A stretch of DNA of 64,000 bases. Origin: Methanomicrobiales archaeon HGW-Methanomicrobiales-1. Lineage in GTDB: Archaea; Halobacteriota; Methanomicrobia; Methanomicrobiales; Methanospirillaceae. Positions 60,197 through 64,000 of the stretch are shown here, one piece after another. The notes below the pieces were generated by a model. The model saw only the letters and a list, made by a program, of their open reading frames with translations. It was not told the origin of the DNA and ran no database searches. Made by a program: the position numbers and the translations under genes. Each line of letters starts with the position of its first letter. Position 1 is the first letter of the stretch. Where the stretch lies: assembly GCA_002839675.1 (NCBI GenBank), contig PGYM01000002.1:414111-478110 (forward strand), given 5' to 3'.

Positions 60197-62032
60197 ATGT
60201 GCGGCATTGCAGGGCAGTACTGTCTGGACGGAAAAGAGCCGGATACAAAGCTTCTCTCGGTCATGTCCGAACGGCTCGCCCACCGGGGACCGGATGGTGA
60301 ACGTACCCATATCAGCGGCCCGATAGCCCTTGCCCACCGCAGGCTCGCAATCATCGATCTCTCATCTGAGGGTCTCCAGCCGATGACCAATGAGGATGGC
60401 ACACTCTGGCTGGTCTTCAATGGCGAGATTTACAATTTTGTCGAGCTCCGCGAGGAGCTTATCGAAAAAGGCCACCGGTTCCATTCAAAATCCGATACTG
60501 AAGTGATCCTCCATGCCTACGAGGAATGGGGACATAAGTGCCTCGAACGGTTCAATGGCATGTGGGCGTTTGCCCTCTGGGATAACCAGCGGCAGGAGCT
60601 GTTCTGCGCCCGGGACCGGTTCGGGATCAAACCATTCTATTACACTGATACCGGAGATTCTTTCCTGTTTGCCTCAGAGATCAAAGCGCTGCTCGCTCAC
60701 CCGGCTGTCGGCACGAAACCGGACGATGCCACGCTGGGCACGTACCTTGCATGGGGAGTGCTCGACCATTCTGAACGAACGATGTTTGACGGCATCCTCC
60801 AGCTGAGGCCTGCTCATGCAATAGTTGTAACAAAGGAGGGGGCTCAACCACCGTTCCGGTACTGGGACGTGAAGGTCAACGCAGAAATTCACTCCAGTGT
60901 ACCAGATGCAGAGGTGGCATCGAAGCTCCGTTCCCTGCTGCACGATGCAACCAGCATCCACCTCCGGAGCGATGTCGCTGTTGGTACCTGCCTGTCCGGG
61001 GGCATTGATTCGTCAGCACTTACCGCGATCATCAATGGTCTCATAAGGGAAGAGGCACCGGCAAGCATCGGGGCACGGCAGAAGACCTTCTCCGTGGTCT
61101 TCTCCGACAAACGGTTCGATGAGAGCCGGTATATCGATGAAGTTGTTGCCGCAACAGGAGTGGACGCTCATCGTACCGAACCTTCCCCGGAAAAACTCTG
61201 GGATGATATCGACCGGTTGGTCTACATGCAGGACGAGCCGTTTGGTTCGCTCTCGATCTATGCCCAGTACTGCGTGATGCGGCTTGCCCGCGAGCAGGTC
61301 AAAGTTGTGCTCGACGGGCAGGGGGCAGATGAGCTGCTGGCCGGGTATCTTGCGTACCAGGGCAGTTATATCAGGGGACTGTTCCGCTCGTTCCATACAT
61401 TGACCGGGTTCCGGGAGATCATCGGAAGCCTCAGGCACCATCGTGGCTTTTTCCGTTCAGCAGCAGAACAACTGTTCGTCCGCAAAGGACGCAGGGGGCT
61501 CCTGAAATGTACCGCACCACGGGTAGACCGCTACGGGGGCAGGCTTGACGAGGTACTTATCCACGAACTGACCAGCACCAACCTGCCGGCACTCCTCCAC
61601 TACGAGGATCGGAATTCCATGGCATTTTCGATCGAGTCCCGGGTGCCCTATCTCGATGTGCGGTTTGTGGAGTACGTAACGTCACTCCCGCTTAACCAGA
61701 AAATTCGTAGTGGCGTTACCAAGATTGCCCTCCGGAATGCTATCAGGGGGATAATTCCTGAGTCAATCCGCTGCCGGATGGACAAGATGGGATTTGTCAC
61801 ACCGGAAGAGGTCTGGATGAGAGAGACACTCCGCCCATTTGTGCTGGAATTGATAAGCTCTGCCGGGTTCCATGCACGCCCGTACTGGGATGCCGATGCA
61901 GTAATTAAAAATTATCTTTCATTTCTTGAGGGGAGATCGGCCTACTCGCCGGAGATCTGGAGAATTGTCTGTACTGAACTCTGGCTGAGGAAATTTTTCG
62001 ATCTGCCTGCCGTCACCTCCTCAGGTTCCTGA
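60197..62032 (+). CDS. asnB: Asparagine synthase (glutamine-hydrolysing)
   Basis: 611 residues. N-terminal glutaminase: Cys2 nucleophile (MCGIAGQ), then RGPDGE and NGEIYN. C-terminal synthetase: PP-loop SGGIDSSALTAI (about 266-277) and GQGADELLAGY. It makes asparagine from aspartate, ATP and glutamine, or amidates sugar/peptide substrates in surface-glycan loci, as in some archaea. It may be cotranscribed with the downstream sugar nucleotidyltransferase (110 bp apart). Confidence 0.92.
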   Translation: MCGIAGQYCLDGKEPDTKLLSVMSERLAHRGPDGERTHISGPIALAHRRLAIIDLSSEGLQPMTNEDGTLWLVFNGEIYNFVELREELIEKGHRFHSKSDTEVILHAYEEWGHKCLERFNGMWAFALWDNQRQELFCARDRFGIKPFYYTDTGDSFLFASEIKALLAHPAVGTKPDDATLGTYLAWGVLDHSERTMFDGILQLRPAHAIVVTKEGAQPPFRYWDVKVNAEIHSSVPDAEVASKLRSLLHDATSIHLRSDVAVGTCLSGGIDSSALTAIINGLIREEAPASIGARQKTFSVVFSDKRFDESRYIDEVVAATGVDAHRTEPSPEKLWDDIDRLVYMQDEPFGSLSIYAQYCVMRLAREQVKVVLDGQGADELLAGYLAYQGSYIRGLFRSFHTLTGFREIIGSLRHHRGFFRSAAEQLFVRKGRRGLLKCTAPRVDRYGGRLDEVLIHELTSTNLPALLHYEDRNSMAFSIESRVPYLDVRFVEYVTSLPLNQKIRSGVTKIALRNAIRGIIPESIRCRMDKMGFVTPEEVWMRETLRPFVLELISSAGFHARPYWDADAVIKNYLSFLEGRSAYSPEIWRIVCTELWLRKFFDLPAVTSSGS

Positions 62033-62142
62033 TCTCCCGGCCAAGTGAGATCGAATCCTATAAATGGTGAATCCGGACAGATCTATGTGCTATAACCCCG
62101 TCCAAAGAGTGATTATCACTTGGCACGGGATCACGGTGATCT

Positions 62143-63492
62143 ATGAAATCCATTATTCTTGCCGGCGGTGTCGGGACCCGTCTCTGGCCACTTTCCCGTG
62201 AGTACTATCCCAAGCAGTTCATCCAGATGGATGGTCTCTCGCTCTTCCAGAGGACCTGCGAGCGGGCAGCCCTGCTTTCAGGGTACGACGGGATCTATGT
62301 GGTAACAAACGAGATCCACCACTACCTGGTCCGGAACCAGATAGAAGAACTGGGATATTCACTTCCCGATGATCATCTCCTTGCAGAACCTGCGGGAAAA
62401 AATACTCTTCCTGCCATCGCATGGGCAATGCAGCAGGTCCGGGCAGACGACCCTTCGGCATCTGCCGTCGTCTTCCCCAGCGATCACCTCCTCGGCGATG
62501 CTGCTCTCGACCAGATCCGGGCAGCCGAACCGCTTGCCGGTCAATATCTTGTGACATTCGGTGTCAGACCCACATCACCCCACACCGGTTACGGGTACAT
62601 CAAACCGGGAAAACCTCTCTCGGTTGGCAGTGTTGTTGATGCCTTTAAGGAAAAACCCGATGAGAAGACTGCCGAAGAATATGTGAAGAGCGGGTATCTC
62701 TGGAACAGCGGGATATTCCTCCTGTCTGTGTGCTGCTTTTTTGAGGAACTGAAACAGTACCGCCCTGATATCTTCGCTGCATTCTCTCCCGATATGACCC
62801 CCGATTATGCGAATCTTGAATCCATCTCGATCGATTACGGGCTGCTCGAGCATTCGCAGCGTGTAGCGGTTGTCCCGCTTGACGCTCCATGGAGTGATCT
62901 GGGGACATTCAAGGCGCTTTACGATGTCGAGCATCACGATGCACAGGGCAACGTAGGGAAGGCAGAGTACATCTCGGCGAAAAATAACTATGTTTACGCT
63001 TCAGGAAAGCATGTCGGGCTTATCGGGGTTCACGATCTGGTTGTGGTGGACACGACCGATGCACTCCTTATCTGCGACAATAAGCATACCGAGCAGGTGA
63101 AAAAACTCGTCAGCCTGTACAATAAAGCAGATGATCCAATCACCCGCTTCCACCGGCAGGTACACCGCCCGTGGGGCTCATATACCGTGCTCGAAGAGTC
63201 CGGAGTCTATAAAATCAAACGGGTCACCGTGCGGCCAGGCCAGAAACTCTCCCTCCAGCTCCACCATCACCGGAGTGAGCACTGGGTAGTGGTGAGCGGG
63301 ACCGCAGAAGTAGTGCTCGATGGGGAGACCCGTCTGCTCCGGAAGGGAGAGAGTACCTTTGTCCGCAGCGGGATGAAGCACCGGCTGAAAAATCCGGGTG
63401 TCATTCCGCTTGAGGTAATAGAGGTGCAGCTGGGCGAATATCTTGAAGAGGATGATATCGTCCGGTTTGAGGACGATTATGGCAGGGAGTAA
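62143..63492 (+). CDS. Mannose-1-phosphate guanylyltransferase / mannose-6-phosphate isomerase
   Basis: 449 residues. N-terminal nucleotidyltransferase: GGVGTRLWPLSREYYPKQF (about 8-26), FPSDHLL. C-terminal type II PMI cupin: RPWGSYTVLEE, then HHHRSEHWVVVSGTAEV (metal-binding His and Glu) and KHRLKNPG. It produces GDP-mannose, used for surface glycans and N-glycosylation. Bifunctionality is inferred from the two domains. GGTGAT before ATG 62143 is the ribosome-binding site. Confidence 0.92.
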   Translation: MKSIILAGGVGTRLWPLSREYYPKQFIQMDGLSLFQRTCERAALLSGYDGIYVVTNEIHHYLVRNQIEELGYSLPDDHLLAEPAGKNTLPAIAWAMQQVRADDPSASAVVFPSDHLLGDAALDQIRAAEPLAGQYLVTFGVRPTSPHTGYGYIKPGKPLSVGSVVDAFKEKPDEKTAEEYVKSGYLWNSGIFLLSVCCFFEELKQYRPDIFAAFSPDMTPDYANLESISIDYGLLEHSQRVAVVPLDAPWSDLGTFKALYDVEHHDAQGNVGKAEYISAKNNYVYASGKHVGLIGVHDLVVVDTTDALLICDNKHTEQVKKLVSLYNKADDPITRFHRQVHRPWGSYTVLEESGVYKIKRVTVRPGQKLSLQLHHHRSEHWVVVSGTAEVVLDGETRLLRKGESTFVRSGMKHRLKNPGVIPLEVIEVQLGEYLEEDDIVRFEDDYGRE

Positions 63493-63640
63493 TTTTCCCA
63501 TTCACCAGACTTTTATGAGAAAATCCCCTATAGTTGTGAGAAAGATCTGAGAATTTTTGGGATACTTTTCCCAACGAGATTATTATTTTTCAGACCGTGG
63601 TGGAAAAAACCCCAAAAAAACGGTATTTTGACCCATAAAC

Positions 63641-63656
63641 CGTATAGTGCTATACG
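63641..63656. repeat. Perfect inverted repeat, 7-bp arms
   Basis: CGTATAG-TG-CTATACG in the 208-bp gap between two convergent genes. It could act as a terminator hairpin or binding site. No T-run follows on the plus strand. Confidence 0.4.
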
Positions 63657-63700
63657 TAAGGCCGGGTTTTCCGGTCAGGCAAGAAACGTTTGAAACCGGG

Positions 63701-64000
63701 TTATTTTTTCGTTCCGCGATATTTTGTCAGGAATTGGCGATTTCCCCGGTCTTCCGCTGCAACAAGACATTCGTTTCCAGGGCCGATGAGATCGGTTCTG
63801 CCGGCAGCCCTGAGCCCTTCGATTACTAATTCCCTGTTGCGGGGATCGCGGTACTGCATCAGTGCCCGCTGGACCCTCTTCTCCTGCCCTTTGGGCACAT
63901 GCACTGGTTCGAGCGTGAACGGGTTAAGTCCGGTGTAATACATGCAGGTTGAGACGCTCATCGGAGTGGGAGTAAAGTCCTGCACCTGTTCCGTGTAGAG
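63701..64000 (-). CDS. YgiQ-type radical SAM protein, C-terminal end only
   Basis: Open to the window edge on the minus strand; 99 codons are visible. The segment [34 protein letters not shown] and [15 protein letters not shown] matches the C-terminus of the YgiQ (UPF0313) radical SAM family. The SAM/cluster domain lies outside the window. Function of the family is unknown. Confidence 0.82.
   Translation of the reverse strand, partial: LYTEQVQDFTPTPMSVSTCMYYTGLNPFTLEPVHVPKGQEKRVQRALMQYRDPRNRELVIEGLRAAGRTDLIGPGNECLVAAEDRGNRQFLTKYRGTKK

Overview
The window looks like a chromosomal segment of a hydrogenotrophic methanogenic archaeon, most likely order Methanomicrobiales (Methanoregula-like). 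This is an inference from gene content. The segment has a coenzyme F420 gene (cofD), a complete-looking methyl-coenzyme M reductase (MCR) activation/marker operon (atwA, mmp3, 6, 5, 15, 17, 7), core-type MetE, ribose-1,5-bisphosphate isomerase, RadB, a CDC48/VAT ATPase, archaeal AspRS, many short-signal lipoproteins and T-tract terminators. A bacterial-type ruvC-ruvA-ruvB cluster is also present, which is unusual for archaea.

Layout. 0-26.9 kb is GC-rich core: lipoproteins, a divergent HD-phosphohydrolase/cofD pair, a HEAT-repeat protein, a yeast-type cytosine deaminase, an iron-sulfur flavoprotein, a TMEM175-like channel, an HPPD-fold enzyme, ruvCAB, a beta-propeller lipoprotein, aspS, metE, a response regulator, a KaiC-like protein with a degenerate P-loop, an acyl-CoA synthetase and a TauE/SafE transporter. 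26.9-42.6 kb is an accessory island, mostly AT-rich and full of dispersed repeats. It carries small lipoproteins, a 45-residue basic protein, an NHL-repeat protein with a problematic start, a sensor kinase without its phospho-accepting His, an AlbA_2 (Schlafen-like) regulator flanked by a repeat, a DUF2080 transposon-associated gene, a type II restriction-modification pair (Bpu10I-like), orphan small genes, and a TIR-domain gene plus a membrane protein lying between a displaced copy of the cdc48 3' end and cdc48 itself. 42.6-64 kb is GC-rich core again: cdc48, larC-radB, an HTH-PAS sensor, dapF, ribose-1,5-bisphosphate isomerase, a P-type-ATPase-like HAD phosphatase, the MCR activation operon, a chagasin-like lipoprotein, asnB, a mannose-1-phosphate guanylyltransferase and the end of a YgiQ-type radical SAM gene.

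How parts work together. The seven overlapping genes from atwA to mmp7 probably make the ATP-dependent MCR activation machinery as one transcript from a TATA promoter near 51,580. ruvCAB would process Holliday junctions, and radB adds an archaeal recombination function elsewhere. The island combines a restriction-modification system with a likely TIR NADase/membrane-protein pair and structured repeats, so it resembles a defence/mobile region. The most unusual signals are (i) the TIR-membrane module bracketed by cdc48-tail sequences, (ii) three ~267-bp direct repeats with apparently compensating hairpins, and (iii) helically phased 10-bp iterons near the AlbA_2 gene. No tRNA, rRNA, CRISPR array, integrase or intact transposase was recognised.
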